Shown here: piece by piece, positions 17,635-26,801 of the stretch | Numbering within the stretch: position 1 is the stretch's first letter | Layout of the letters: every line of letters starts with the position of its first letter | NCBI RefSeq assembly: GCF_021026345.1 | Contig: NZ_JAJNCZ010000001.1 | Coordinates: 248,001 to 312,000 of the forward strand | Origin: Rhizobium sp. GN54 | GTDB lineage: Bacteria > Pseudomonadota > Alphaproteobacteria > Rhizobiales > Rhizobiaceae | Reading direction: 5' to 3' | Length of the DNA: 64,000 bases | Made by a program: the position numbers and the translations under genes | The notes under the pieces: generated by a model | What the model saw: only the letters and a program-made list of their open reading frames with translations | Told to the model about the DNA's origin: nothing | Databases searched by the model: none

Positions 17635-18372
17635 ATGACGAAGACCCAGACCATATCCGGCATCCTGTTCGACAAGGACGGCACGCTGCTCGACTATGCG
17701 AAGAGCTGGGTACCGGTGAACTACGAGCTCGCCCGGATCGCAGCCGGCGGCGACGAGGATCTGGCGCGCCGGCTCCTGTCGGCCTGCGGCATGGATCCCG
17801 ACACCGGCCACGTGGCGCCCGATACGCTGCTTGCGGCCGGCAACACCGTCGAGATCGCCGAAGGCATGGTCGCCGCCGGCGCGCCGATGGGCGCCGCCGA
17901 ACTCGCCGCGCTGTTCGACGGCCTCTTCGCGCAGTCGGCCTCGATGGCGGTCGCCGTGACCGATCTCGCCGGCTTCTTTTCGGCCTTGCACGCCAAGGGA
18001 TACCGGCTCGGCGTCGCCTCGAGCGACAACGAGCGGTCGATCCGCGAGACCGCCCGCCGCTTCGGCTTCGAGCAGTATCTCCACTATGTCGCAGGCTATG
18101 ACAGCGGCCACGGCGTCAAGCCGGAACCCGGCATGGTGCTCGGCTTCTGCGCGGCGACCGGGCTCGATCCGCACGAGGTGGCCGTGGTCGGCGACAACAA
18201 CCACGATCTGCACATGGGACGAAGCGCCGGCGCCGGGCTGACCGTCGCCGTCCTCACCGGTACCGGATCGCGGGAGACGCTGTCTTCGGCCTCCGACTAC
18301 TGCCTCAACGACATCACCGAACTGCCCGCGCTCCTGCCGGCCAATGGCCCGGCACGGGCGGCGCGCGCCTGA
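17635..18372 (+). CDS. HAD-family phosphatase (phosphoglycolate phosphatase-like)
   Basis: 245 residues. Motif I is FDKDGTLLDY, motif II GVASSDN, Lys motif GVKPEP, motif III VGDNNHDLHMG. The alpha-helical cap type matches Gph/PGP-like HADs. The true substrate is unknown. It starts 13 bases after the waaA stop, so it is in the operon and could act on a sugar or Kdo phosphate, but a housekeeping 2-phosphoglycolate role is equally possible. An LpxK gene follows. Confidence 0.88.
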   Translation: MTKTQTISGILFDKDGTLLDYAKSWVPVNYELARIAAGGDEDLARRLLSACGMDPDTGHVAPDTLLAAGNTVEIAEGMVAAGAPMGAAELAALFDGLFAQSASMAVAVTDLAGFFSALHAKGYRLGVASSDNERSIRETARRFGFEQYLHYVAGYDSGHGVKPEPGMVLGFCAATGLDPHEVAVVGDNNHDLHMGRSAGAGLTVAVLTGTGSRETLSSASDYCLNDITELPALLPANGPARAARA

Positions 18373-18513
18373 AACCGTTGCATTCGTTCGATTTTCGGGC
18401 TTTGTTGTCTGCGCGGACGCTTCGACAGGGCGTCTGCGGCGCATTCGAGGGGTGTGCGTGGTTCCAGCGAAACGGGGCATGCCGCCGCAGGGCGGCAGGA
18501 TCGGGGGAAGTGT

Positions 18514-19554
18514 ATGGTTTCTGAGGCTCCGCCCTTCTGGTGGACGAAGCCGGACTGGCGCGCCTATGCGCTGTGGCCGGTCTCGCGGCTCTACGGCCTA
18601 GTCGCAGGGACGCGGATGCGCCGGGCGCGCCGGGCTTCGGTCCCGGTGCCGATCGTCTGCGTCGGCAATTTCACCGTCGGCGGCGCCGGCAAGACGCCCA
18701 CCTCGATCGCGCTCGCGCGCGCGGCAAAGGCCCGCGGCCTGCGCCCGGGCTTTCTCAGCCGCGGCTATGGCGGTTCGCTCGACGTCATCACCGTCGTCGA
18801 TCCGGATCGCCACAGGGCCCGCGACGTCGGCGACGAACCGCTGCTTCTGGCGCGCGAGGCGGTCACGGTGATTTCCCGTCGCAGGGTCGGGGGCGCGCGG
18901 CGGCTGGTCGACGAGGGCGTCGACCTCATCATCATGGACGACGGCTTCCAGAGCGCCAGGCTCGTCTTCGACTATGCCCTGCTGGTGATCGATTCACGGC
19001 GGGGACTGGGCAACGGCTACCTGGTCCCGAGCGGGCCGGTGCGCGCGCCGCTTGAGGAACAGTTGCGCCAGACCTCGGCGCTTCTCGTCGTCGGTGACGG
19101 CAAGGCGGCCGATGCGCTGATCCGCCGGGCCGCCCGCGCCGGCAAGCCGGTGCATACGGCCAACCTCGCGACGGTGGATGCGCAGGACCTGTCCGGCCGC
19201 GCCGTGCTCGCCTGGTCGGGCCTTGCCGACAACGACAAGTTCTTCCGCACCGTCGAAGGCACCGGCGCCAGCCTCTATGCCACGCGCAGCTTCCCCGACC
19301 ATCACCACCTGTCCGACGACGAGGCAGCCGAGATCCTCGACCACGCCGACGCCCACCATTATGCGATCGTGACGACGGCGAAGGACAGCGTGCGGCTTGC
19401 CGGAGAGCACGGGCCGGCGGCGCAGCTGAAGGAGAAAAGCAGGGTGATCGAGGTCGAGATCCGCTTCGACGACCCGCGCGCACCCGACAAGATCATCGAC
19501 GCGGCCCTTGCTTCGGCGCGAAAGCGCAGGCTCGAGGGCGGGAGACAGGGATAG
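18514..19554 (+). CDS. lpxK: Tetraacyldisaccharide 4'-kinase
   Basis: 346 residues. N-terminal membrane-associated segment [21 protein letters not shown], then the LpxK P-loop [11 protein letters not shown] with Lys60. [17 protein letters not shown] and MDDGFQ are all conserved LpxK signatures. It phosphorylates the 4' position of the lipid A precursor at the inner membrane. GGGGAAG 5 bases before ATG 18514 fixes the start. It converges on the DUF2093 gene. Confidence 0.97.
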   Translation: MVSEAPPFWWTKPDWRAYALWPVSRLYGLVAGTRMRRARRASVPVPIVCVGNFTVGGAGKTPTSIALARAAKARGLRPGFLSRGYGGSLDVITVVDPDRHRARDVGDEPLLLAREAVTVISRRRVGGARRLVDEGVDLIIMDDGFQSARLVFDYALLVIDSRRGLGNGYLVPSGPVRAPLEEQLRQTSALLVVGDGKAADALIRRAARAGKPVHTANLATVDAQDLSGRAVLAWSGLADNDKFFRTVEGTGASLYATRSFPDHHHLSDDEAAEILDHADAHHYAIVTTAKDSVRLAGEHGPAAQLKEKSRVIEVEIRFDDPRAPDKIIDAALASARKRRLEGGRQG

Positions 19555-19595
19555 AGAACCCTGACGGACAGGGCGGGGGAGGGGCTCCCTCCGCC

Positions 19596-19826
19596 TCAGC
19601 CTCGTGCCGGATGGTCGCCGTGGAGAAGTTCCGCCTTCAGCGAGGCGGCGGCGTCGGCATAGGCTTCCTGGCGGGCGACGTTCCAGTAACGCAGCTCGTC
19701 GAGCGGGATCTGTTCGCCGGTGACCGCGCAGACGACGTAGGAACCCGGCACCAGGATCTGGAAATCCGCGTCGAGATAGCGGATCTTCGCCTCGCGGCTC
19801 CCGTTTCCTTCCAGTCGGTTCATCAT
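19596..19826 (-). CDS. DUF2093 family protein
   Basis: 76 residues. The sequence YLDADFQILVPGSYVVCAVTGEQIPLDELRYWNVARQE is the DUF2093 signature, an alphaproteobacterial family of unknown function found between lpxK and mutL. AGGAG 6 bases upstream selects ATG 19826 over the ATG two codons earlier, which directly abuts the Shine-Dalgarno. The gene overlaps no neighbour; 218 bases separate it from the mutL stop. Confidence 0.85.
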   Translation of the reverse strand: MMNRLEGNGSREAKIRYLDADFQILVPGSYVVCAVTGEQIPLDELRYWNVARQEAYADAAASLKAELLHGDHPARG

Positions 19827-20044
19827 CCGCATCTCCTGTTGGTCTCGCCGCCGGCGTCGCTCGCCCGGAAGCGAGCGCGATGGCCGCCGCAACATTCCGG
19901 ACCGCTCCATCGCACGCCCCTCGATCCCGTCCGGGCCGAGAACCGTGCGCCGGCGCATTGAAAGCCCCTGCCGCCGGCACACCGCTTCGGCGGCAGCGAT
20001 AGTCCCTGTGCCATATCGCGCCCTTCGCGCGATTTCCAGCACTT

Positions 20045-21871
20045 TCAGCTTCGCCCGAAAAGACGCTCGATATCGGCGAGCTTGAGCTCGATATAGGTCG
20101 GCCGTCCATGGTTGCACTGGCCGGAACCGGGCGTGACCTCCATCTGCCGCAGAAGCGCGTTCATCTCCTCTGGCCGCATGCGCCGGCCGGAGCGCACCGA
20201 GCCGTGGCAGGCCATGGTCGCCGCCAGATATTCCAGCCGGCTGGCAAGGCCGCTCGCGGTGTCCCATTCGGCGAGTTCGTCGGCAAGCTGGCGTACCAGT
20301 CCGGCCGCGTCCATCTCGCCCAGCATCGCCGGCGTCTCGCGCACGGCGATCGCGCCGGGGCCGAAGCGCTCGATGCCGAGACCGAGCCTCGAGAAGTTCT
20401 CGGCATGGGCGACGAGCCGGTCGCAATCGTCCTCCGGCAGGTCGACGATCTCGGGGATGAGCAGGGTCTGGGCGGCGACGGGCCGCGAATGCAGGGCGTT
20501 GCGCATCGCCTCGAACACCAGCCGCTCGTGCGCGGCATGCTGGTCGACGATGACGAGGCCGTCTTCCGTCTGCGCCACGATGTAGTTCTCGTGCAACTGC
20601 GCGCGTGCGGCGCCGAGCGGATGGCGCGCCGGCTCCTGCACGGTCTCCGCATGGCCGGATGCCGTCATCGGCTCGGCCCGGGCCGACGGCTGGATCCCCA
20701 TGTCGAAGCCGGCCTGGTCGAAGCCGGCCTGCCGCGCCTCCGCGAAGCCGTTTGCGGCCGGCGCGGGATCGAGCGGCCGATAGGGCGACGCCGACGGCGT
20801 CCAGGGCTGTGCGGGCCGTGGCTGTTCGGGGCGGAAGGCGCGCAGCATGCCGGCCGCCCCCGTGGTCGCCGCCCGGTCGCCCTCGCGCGACAGCGCCTGC
20901 CGGATCGCGCCGATGATCAGCCCGCGCACGAGGCCCGGATCGCGGAAGCGCACGTCCGACTTGGCCGGATGGACGTTGACGTCGACGAGCTCGGGATCGA
21001 TCCCGATCTCCAGCACCGCGATCGGATAGCGGCCGCTCGGAATGGTCTCGGCATAGGCCGCCCGCAGCGCCGACCAGACCAGCTTGTCCTGCACCGGCCG
21101 GCCGTTGACGAAGGCGAACTGCTGCAGGCTGTTGCCGCGGTTGAAGGTGGGCACGCCGGCAAAGCCGGAAAGCCGCACGCCCTCGCGCCCGGCGTCGATC
21201 TCGATCGCATTGTCGCGGAAGTCCCGGCCCAGCACCTGGGCGATGCGCGCCAGCCGGTCGTCGCCGGTGGCGGGCAGTTCCAGCGTCGAGCGGTCCGGCC
21301 CCGAAAGCACGAAGCGGACGGCGGGGAAGGCGATCGCCATGCGGCGCACGACCTCGGTGATCGCAGCCGCTTCCGCCTTCTCGCTCTTCATGAATTTCAG
21401 CCGTGCGGGCGTGGCGAAGAACAGGTCGCGCACCTCGACCACGGTGCCGCGATTGGCCGGCGTCGGTCGCACCGGCTCGACCCGTCCGCCGGCCACGACG
21501 ATCTGCGATCCTTCCGGGGCATCGCCGGTCCGGCTCTGGATCGTGAGCCTCGCCACCGAACCGATCGAGGGCAGCGCCTCGCCGCGAAATCCGAGGGTGC
21601 GCACGTCGTTGAGGCTGTCGCTGATCTTCGACGTGCAATGGCGCCGCACCGCCATCGCGAGATCCCCGGCGGACATGCCGAGACCATTGTCGGTGACCCG
21701 CAGCAGCGTCTTGCCACCGCCGGCGGTGGCGATCTCGATGCGGTTGGCGCCGGCATCGATGGCATTCTCGATCAGTTCCTTGGCGGCGCTCGCCGGTCGC
21801 TCGATGACCTCGCCCGCGGCAATCTGGTTGATCAGGGTCTCGGACAGCTGCTGTATCGTCATGGTCGCCAT
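20045..21871 (-). CDS. mutL: DNA mismatch repair protein MutL
   Basis: 608 residues. GHKL ATPase motifs [32 protein letters not shown] and [10 protein letters not shown] are intact at the N-terminus. A low-complexity linker spans about 330-410. The C-terminal dimer domain contains DQHA-x2-E-x4-E starting at Asp443, the latent-endonuclease motif of MutL from organisms without MutH. MATM (21871) or MTIQQLSE (21862) could be the start; neither has a clear Shine-Dalgarno, and the latter fits family length better. Confidence 0.96.
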   Translation of the reverse strand: MATMTIQQLSETLINQIAAGEVIERPASAAKELIENAIDAGANRIEIATAGGGKTLLRVTDNGLGMSAGDLAMAVRRHCTSKISDSLNDVRTLGFRGEALPSIGSVARLTIQSRTGDAPEGSQIVVAGGRVEPVRPTPANRGTVVEVRDLFFATPARLKFMKSEKAEAAAITEVVRRMAIAFPAVRFVLSGPDRSTLELPATGDDRLARIAQVLGRDFRDNAIEIDAGREGVRLSGFAGVPTFNRGNSLQQFAFVNGRPVQDKLVWSALRAAYAETIPSGRYPIAVLEIGIDPELVDVNVHPAKSDVRFRDPGLVRGLIIGAIRQALSREGDRAATTGAAGMLRAFRPEQPRPAQPWTPSASPYRPLDPAPAANGFAEARQAGFDQAGFDMGIQPSARAEPMTASGHAETVQEPARHPLGAARAQLHENYIVAQTEDGLVIVDQHAAHERLVFEAMRNALHSRPVAAQTLLIPEIVDLPEDDCDRLVAHAENFSRLGLGIERFGPGAIAVRETPAMLGEMDAAGLVRQLADELAEWDTASGLASRLEYLAATMACHGSVRSGRRMRPEEMNALLRQMEVTPGSGQCNHGRPTYIELKLADIERLFGRS

Positions 21872-21944
21872 TTTCGGGGATTCGGACGCCCGTGGGAAGC
21901 AAGAAAGCGCCGTTGCAGCGGTTCTCCCGTCGTTTCCGCCGGGC

Positions 21945-21959
21945 TTAATTCAGCTTTAA
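21945..21959. promoter_or_regulatory. CtrA-like box TTAA-N7-TTAA
   Basis: TTAA (21945-21948), TTCAGCT, TTAA (21956-21959) is an exact fit to the CtrA cell-cycle regulator consensus TTAA-N7-TTAA. It lies in the 250-base gap between mutL (leftward) and the PAS/receiver gene (rightward). The chance of one such 8-base match in AT-poor DNA is low but not negligible. Confidence 0.45.
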
Positions 21960-22124
21960 TAAAATACTGCCAACGTCTGCTTCTCGCTTGTATGAGCACA
22001 AGCTGGCCGGCAAACCCGGCGGACCTGTTCAGCGTCGCTGGCCGCTGGCCTACCTGTGTCCAAGGGCTTTTCCGCCCGATCAGCATGCTTCCCAGATAGC
22101 GAGCGGCGGCGGGGCCAGCACGAA

Positions 22125-23846
22125 ATGACCGATGGCGCGTCCGTCGACGCAAGCATCCAGTCTGAAATCTTCAACGCGGCCTGCGATATCCTCGGCGCGT
22201 GCGTGTTCGTCTATGATGGCAACGATTGCCTCGTCTTCGTCAGCCGGCAGGCCCGGCAGTTCCTGCCGCTCGACCCGCAGGCCCTGATCGCTGGCACGCG
22301 CCTGCGCGACGTTCTTGGCGCGATCTTCGACGCCGGGCTGCGCTACGGTGTCGACGCTGACCAGCGGCACAGGGTGAGCCGCGAGGACTGGATCTCCACG
22401 CGCATCTCCGCCCACTGGCGCGAGCAGCACGACAGCGTCGAACGGATCGGCAAGGACCGCTGGATCCGCTTCCGCAAGCGCCGGCTGCCGAACGGCTACA
22501 ACATCTCCACCCTTTCCGACGTCACCGAGCAGCGGAAGCAGGAGGACAAGTGGCGGGCCGACATGGAGCGGGCAGCGCTGACCGAGCAGATCCTCGATAC
22601 GCTGCCGCATCCGCTGGCCGTCAAGGACCGCAATCTCGCCCATGTCGCCCTCAACCGGGCCTTTCGCGCCGTCCACGGACTGGAAGGCGGGGCGATGCTG
22701 GGGCGCACGAGCTGGGATCTCGTCGATCCCGAACAGGCGGCGCGGATCGAGGAGAGCGACCGGCAGGTGCTTGCGAGCGGCGTGCCGTTCCGGCTGGCCG
22801 AAGAGATCGTCAAGGCCGACGGCAGCCGCCTCTATGCCATCACCCGCAAGCACAGGGCCGGCCCGCCGGATCGGCCGGTGCTCGTCACCGTCATGGAGGA
22901 TCTCACCGACATCATCGAGCCGGATGCGGCTGCGGGCCGGCTCGCGCTGCGAGCGGGCATCCGCTTCGAGAGCGGGCAGAACTGCTTCGATCCGGTCCGG
23001 GCGGTGGAGAAGCGGTTGCTCCTGGAGCAATGCCGCTCCGACGAGGCGACCGATCTCGCAGGCAGGCGGATCCTCGTGGTCACGGGCAATGCCCGGATCG
23101 AGAGCCTGGTCGTCGGCGAGCTTCAGGCACGCGGCGCCGATTGCTGCGCCGTGCGCTCGGAAGCGGAGTTCCGCGCCTTCGTGGATGTCGCAGGCGACTG
23201 CGGCGTTCCGATCGACATGGTGCTGCTCGACGCGGCGATGGACGGATACGAGGCCGTGTCGCAGGCGGGCCTGCCGGTCCGCACGATCATGCCCGACGGC
23301 ATCGGTGCGGATGTCTTCCGCGCGCTGGTGGAGCCGCACGCGGTCATGGTGGAGGTGGACGAAGCGCCTGCGGATCCGGTCATGGCCGCCTCGCTCTTCG
23401 ACGACTGGCACATCGCGACAGAAGCCGATGCGCTCGCCCCGGCCATGCGCGGCGACATCGAGGTGCTCGTCGCCGAGGACAACCAGGTCAACCAGTTCGT
23501 CTTCTCGCAGATCCTGGAAGGCCTCGGCATCTCGCACAGGATCGCCGAGAACGGCGAGGAGGCGGTCGCACTCTGGCGCAAGTACATGCCGCGGCTGGTG
23601 CTGATGGACATCGCCATGCCGCTGAAGAACGGCATCGATGCGGCGATCGAGATCCGCGAGGCGGAGAAGGTGCTGGGCGTCCATACGCCTATTGTCGCGG
23701 TCACCGCCCAGGCGCTGAACGTCGACATGCAGAATTGCCTCGACGCCGGCATGGACGACTACATCACCAAGCCGGTCAGCCCGGACATGATCGAGCGCAT
23801 CTACAGCAAGTTCGTGGCAGAGGCCGCGGGGCGGAGCGCGGCCTGA
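22125..23846 (+). CDS. PAS-PAS / pseudo-receiver / receiver protein without kinase domain
   Basis: 573 residues. Two PAS-like domains lie at about 10-130 and 155-270 (the second with LAVKDRNLAHVALNRAF). A degenerate receiver-like domain spans about 311-420: it keeps an Asp (D369 in LLDAAMDG) but lacks the acidic pair (TGN in place of EDN). A canonical C-terminal receiver spans about 445-565 with EDN, phospho-acceptor D495 in MDIAMP, and K549 in TKP. There is no histidine-phosphotransfer or HATPase region, so it must be phosphorylated by another kinase. An in-frame ATG at 22056 is possible, but MTDGAS fits better. GGDEF-EAL and PilZ genes follow on the same strand. Confidence 0.82.
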   Translation: MTDGASVDASIQSEIFNAACDILGACVFVYDGNDCLVFVSRQARQFLPLDPQALIAGTRLRDVLGAIFDAGLRYGVDADQRHRVSREDWISTRISAHWREQHDSVERIGKDRWIRFRKRRLPNGYNISTLSDVTEQRKQEDKWRADMERAALTEQILDTLPHPLAVKDRNLAHVALNRAFRAVHGLEGGAMLGRTSWDLVDPEQAARIEESDRQVLASGVPFRLAEEIVKADGSRLYAITRKHRAGPPDRPVLVTVMEDLTDIIEPDAAAGRLALRAGIRFESGQNCFDPVRAVEKRLLLEQCRSDEATDLAGRRILVVTGNARIESLVVGELQARGADCCAVRSEAEFRAFVDVAGDCGVPIDMVLLDAAMDGYEAVSQAGLPVRTIMPDGIGADVFRALVEPHAVMVEVDEAPADPVMAASLFDDWHIATEADALAPAMRGDIEVLVAEDNQVNQFVFSQILEGLGISHRIAENGEEAVALWRKYMPRLVLMDIAMPLKNGIDAAIEIREAEKVLGVHTPIVAVTAQALNVDMQNCLDAGMDDYITKPVSPDMIERIYSKFVAEAAGRSAA

Positions 23847-23866
23847 TCGCGCTTCTTGCCGTCAAC

Positions 23867-23880
23867 CCCGAGATCTCGGG
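23867..23880. terminator. Perfect 14-base palindrome after the PAS/receiver gene
   Basis: CCCGAGATCTCGGG sits 20 bases after the stop codon. It could form a compact stem or bind a dimeric regulator ahead of the GGDEF-EAL gene. There is no T run after it. Confidence 0.3.
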
Positions 23881-23974
23881 ATCACCGTCCCCAGATCATG
23901 AGCACGAATGCTATGCCTTTGTTAATCCCCATGCTTCATCCTTCACCCCGAACATGGCATCGGGAATTGCGTAA

Positions 23975-25333
23975 ATGAAATCGGGTCGGTATTCGGTGGC
24001 GGACGTTTCGCAGAGCGACCTGCACGCCATGGCTTACACCGATCCGCTGACGGGGCTCGGCAATACCTATCGCCTGCGCGACAAGGTCCGCCAGCTGGCC
24101 GCCGAACGCGCCGAAGACCCCGCGCCCTTCACCGTCGCCATCGCCAATCTCGACGGCTTCAAGCCGATCAACGATCTCTTCGGGCCGGAAGCCGGCGACG
24201 AGATCCTCTGCCAGGTCGCCTATCGCCTCAAGGCCTGCATCCCCGACGGCGCGACGGTGACGCGCCACGGCGGCGACGAGTTCGCCTTCCTCTTTCCGCT
24301 GGTCTTCGAGCGCAAGGGCGCGGAGAAGATCGGCCAGATGCTGCGCGAGGTGCTTTCGGCGCCCTTCGACCTCGGCGACCGCAACGTGCGGCTGTCGGCC
24401 TCCTTCGGCTTTTCGATCTATCCCTTCGCCGGCGAGGAGTTCACCGAGCTGATCAAGAGCGCCGACACCGCGCTCTATCGGTCGAAGCGGCGCGGGCGCG
24501 GGCAGATCACCGTCTATTCGCAGGAGATCGCCCAGGAGATGAAGCGCGCGACGCACCTGGAGCAGGCGCTGCGCAACGCGATCATGGCCAACGAGGTCGA
24601 CGTGCACTTCCAGCCGATCGTCCGCCTGAAGGATGATCTCGTCGTCGGCTTCGAGGCGCTCGCGCGCTGGTGCGACGCCGATCTCGGCTATGTCTCGCCG
24701 GCCGTCTTCGTGCCGCTCGCCGAGGAACGCGGCTTCATCGACGCGCTCTCGGACACGCTTCTGCGCAAGGCCGCCGAAGCCGCGCTCTCCTGGCCGAAGG
24801 AACTGTTCCTGTCGTTCAACCTTTCCTCCGCCCAGCTGATGGATCCGAAGACGAGCCTGACGACGCTTGCGATCCTCAACCGCGCCGGCCTCGACCCGCG
24901 CCGGCTGGAGCTGGAGATCACCGAGACGGCTGTCATGACGGATGCCGCCACCGCCCAGAAGATCGTCGCCGAGCTGCGCGCGGCCGGGGTGCGGATCTCG
25001 CTCGACGATTTCGGCACCGGTCAGTCGAGCCTCGGTCGCCTTCGCGACTTCACCTTCGACAAGGTCAAGATCGACCGCGCCTTCGTCTCGCGCATTTCCG
25101 ACGACCGCGTCTCCGAGCACATCATCAAGGCCATCGTCGCCATGTGCGAAGGGCTCGATCTCGAGGTGGTTGCCGAAGGCATCGAGGACTTTTCCGAGGC
25201 GCTGAAGCTCAAGGCGCTCGGTTGCGGCATGGGGCAGGGCTATTTCTACGGCAAGCCCGCAGACGCGGTGACGACACAGCGCTTCCTCGCCGAGCGCTAC
25301 ATCGGGCTGGAGCCGAAGGCGTTGCTGGCCTGA
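23975..25333 (+). CDS. GGDEF-EAL dual c-di-GMP protein
   Basis: 452 residues, soluble, with no sensor domain. The GGDEF domain is at about 18-190 with intact GGDEF at 99-103 and DGFKPIND upstream; no RxxD inhibitory site. The EAL domain is at about 195-445 with EAL at 227-229, FNLSS, EITET, DDFGTG, KVKID and EGIED, that is, the metal and catalytic residues of active phosphodiesterases. Both activities are therefore possible, with the phosphodiesterase likely. Start ATG 23975. It sits between a receiver protein and a PilZ effector, which suggests a local signalling set. Confidence 0.93.
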   Translation: MKSGRYSVADVSQSDLHAMAYTDPLTGLGNTYRLRDKVRQLAAERAEDPAPFTVAIANLDGFKPINDLFGPEAGDEILCQVAYRLKACIPDGATVTRHGGDEFAFLFPLVFERKGAEKIGQMLREVLSAPFDLGDRNVRLSASFGFSIYPFAGEEFTELIKSADTALYRSKRRGRGQITVYSQEIAQEMKRATHLEQALRNAIMANEVDVHFQPIVRLKDDLVVGFEALARWCDADLGYVSPAVFVPLAEERGFIDALSDTLLRKAAEAALSWPKELFLSFNLSSAQLMDPKTSLTTLAILNRAGLDPRRLELEITETAVMTDAATAQKIVAELRAAGVRISLDDFGTGQSSLGRLRDFTFDKVKIDRAFVSRISDDRVSEHIIKAIVAMCEGLDLEVVAEGIEDFSEALKLKALGCGMGQGYFYGKPADAVTTQRFLAERYIGLEPKALLA

Positions 25334-25437
25334 GCGATTTCCGGCGCGTAGAGCGCCCGTTAACCATCCGGATTAGCACGGAATAAATGCGTGCCCCCTA
25401 AAGTAGCCCCGTCCTAGAAAAACAAAGGGATTTTGGG

Positions 25438-25776
25438 ATGCTGCAGAACATAAAGGATATGCCGGTAAGGGCCTCCGATCGCTCGAAGGTCCGTATTTTC
25501 GTCAAGGTGAAGGTCATGCACCAGGAGAGCCTTGCACGTGTCGTGGACCTGTCGCCGTCCGGCATGGCGCTGGATATCGAGAAGCCGATCCGGATCGTGC
25601 CGGGACAGCTCATCAGCATGGAGAGCGAGGAACTGGGGCGTCTGTCGGGGACGGTGCGTTGGTACAACAACGGCCGCGTCGGGATCGAGTACAAGCTCAA
25701 CACCAATGCCCTGGCGCAGATCTCCTCCTACTTCCGTTTCTTCCACGAGGAAGTCAAACCGGTCATCCGCCGCTGA
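25438..25776 (+). CDS. Single-domain PilZ c-di-GMP receptor
   Basis: 112 residues. R11-x3-R15 and D37-x-S39-x2-G42 form the c-di-GMP binding signature, followed by RWYNNGRVGIEYK. Single-domain PilZ proteins act as protein-interaction effectors. AAAGGGA lies 7 bases before ATG 25438. A TTAACCAT half-site about 75 bases upstream is noted only as a possible CtrA half-box. The 3' end overlaps the convergent LysR gene by 14 bases. Confidence 0.92.
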   Translation: MLQNIKDMPVRASDRSKVRIFVKVKVMHQESLARVVDLSPSGMALDIEKPIRIVPGQLISMESEELGRLSGTVRWYNNGRVGIEYKLNTNALAQISSYFRFFHEEVKPVIRR

Positions 25777-26713
25777 CGGCGGTCGAGGATCCGACAAGGG
25801 GAAGGTCCTTCTTCCCCTCGTCCAGTAGCCAGTCGCGGACGCGCTGCGCCTGGCTGTTCAGTTCGCGCGAGCGCGGCCACACCACGTAGAAGGCCAGCCC
25901 TGTCTCCAGCACATGCGTGCCGATCGGCACCAGCGCGCCCGACTTCACCTGCCCCGAGATCAGGTGCTGCCAGCCGAGCGCGATGCCCTCGCCGGCGAGC
26001 ACGGCCTGGATCACCAGCACATAGTCGTTGATCGTCAGCCGGCGTGACCGCGCGGGAAAGCGCAATCCGGCGCTCGCAAACCAGTCCGGCCAGTCGCAGG
26101 CCTGCCGGACCGGCTCCTCCAGGTGGATCAGCGGCAGCCGCAGCAGGTCTTCGGGCGTCTGCGGCATGCCGTGCGCCTCGATGAAGGCGGGGCTTGCGAC
26201 CGCATTGATGACCTCGGGCGCGAGCAGGGCCGCGTGATAGCGGGGCCAGGCCGCCGGATCGCCGCCGCGGATGCCGAGCGGGATCGGCTCCTCCTCCAGA
26301 TCGAGGTCGCGCACGCTCGTCTGGATGCGCAGGTCGATCTCCGGCAGGTCCTCCCGCAGCCTGGCAAGCCGGGGCAGCATCCACATCGAGGCGAAGGCAG
26401 TGGAGGCCGCGAGCGTCACGTTCACCTCGCGCCCCTTGGCCCGGATGTCCTCGGCCGATTTCTGGATGCGCGCCAGCCCCACCGAAACTTCGGTATGGAA
26501 CCGCTCGCCCGCATCCGTCAGCGCCACGGCGCGATGGGCGCGGTGGAACAGGAGCACGCCCAGCTGGTCCTCGAGCCCCCGGATCGCATAGGAGACCGCG
26601 GCCTGGGTCATGCCGAGCTCCTTCGCCGCATGGGTGAAGTTCAGGTGCCGCCCGGCCGCCTCGAAGACGATCAGGCTTGCGGCGGACGGCAGCAGGCGGC
26701 GCAGTGTTTCCAT
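25763..26713 (-). CDS. LysR-family regulator (GcvA-like)
   Basis: 316 residues. The winged helix-turn-helix is at 10-70 (FEAAGRHLNFTHAAKELGMTQAAVSYAIRGLEDQLG), the LysR substrate domain at about 95-300. The GcvA-type RxxxxxSLxxFEAAxR start is present as RRLLPSAASLIVFEAAGRH. It is divergent from the mttB homologue with 88 bases between starts, the classic LysR arrangement, so it probably activates that operon in response to a methylated amine or a product. A T-N11-A palindrome overlaps its start codon. Confidence 0.92.
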   Translation of the reverse strand: METLRRLLPSAASLIVFEAAGRHLNFTHAAKELGMTQAAVSYAIRGLEDQLGVLLFHRAHRAVALTDAGERFHTEVSVGLARIQKSAEDIRAKGREVNVTLAASTAFASMWMLPRLARLREDLPEIDLRIQTSVRDLDLEEEPIPLGIRGGDPAAWPRYHAALLAPEVINAVASPAFIEAHGMPQTPEDLLRLPLIHLEEPVRQACDWPDWFASAGLRFPARSRRLTINDYVLVIQAVLAGEGIALGWQHLISGQVKSGALVPIGTHVLETGLAFYVVWPRSRELNSQAQRVRDWLLDEGKKDLPLVGSSTAVSGG

Positions 26714-26726
26714 AAGTGTGGTTTAT
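26712..26726. promoter_or_regulatory. Candidate LysR-type binding site
   Basis: ATAAGTGTGGTTTAT is an interrupted palindrome (ATAA-N7-TTAT) that contains the T-N11-A LysR core, located at the regulator's own start codon and about 75 bases before the mttB start. This position suits autorepression plus activation of the divergent gene. Confidence 0.5.
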
Positions 26727-26801
26727 ACCAGTCCCAAGTTTTTTCCAGCGTTACAGGCGTATTCATCCGCAATAGCCTCGCCTGAGATTATGGAGGACGA
26801 G

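Noticed and set aside
25360-25380. TTAACCAT upstream of the PilZ gene as a CtrA site
   Set aside because: Only one half-site is present; the second TTAA at 7-base spacing is missing.
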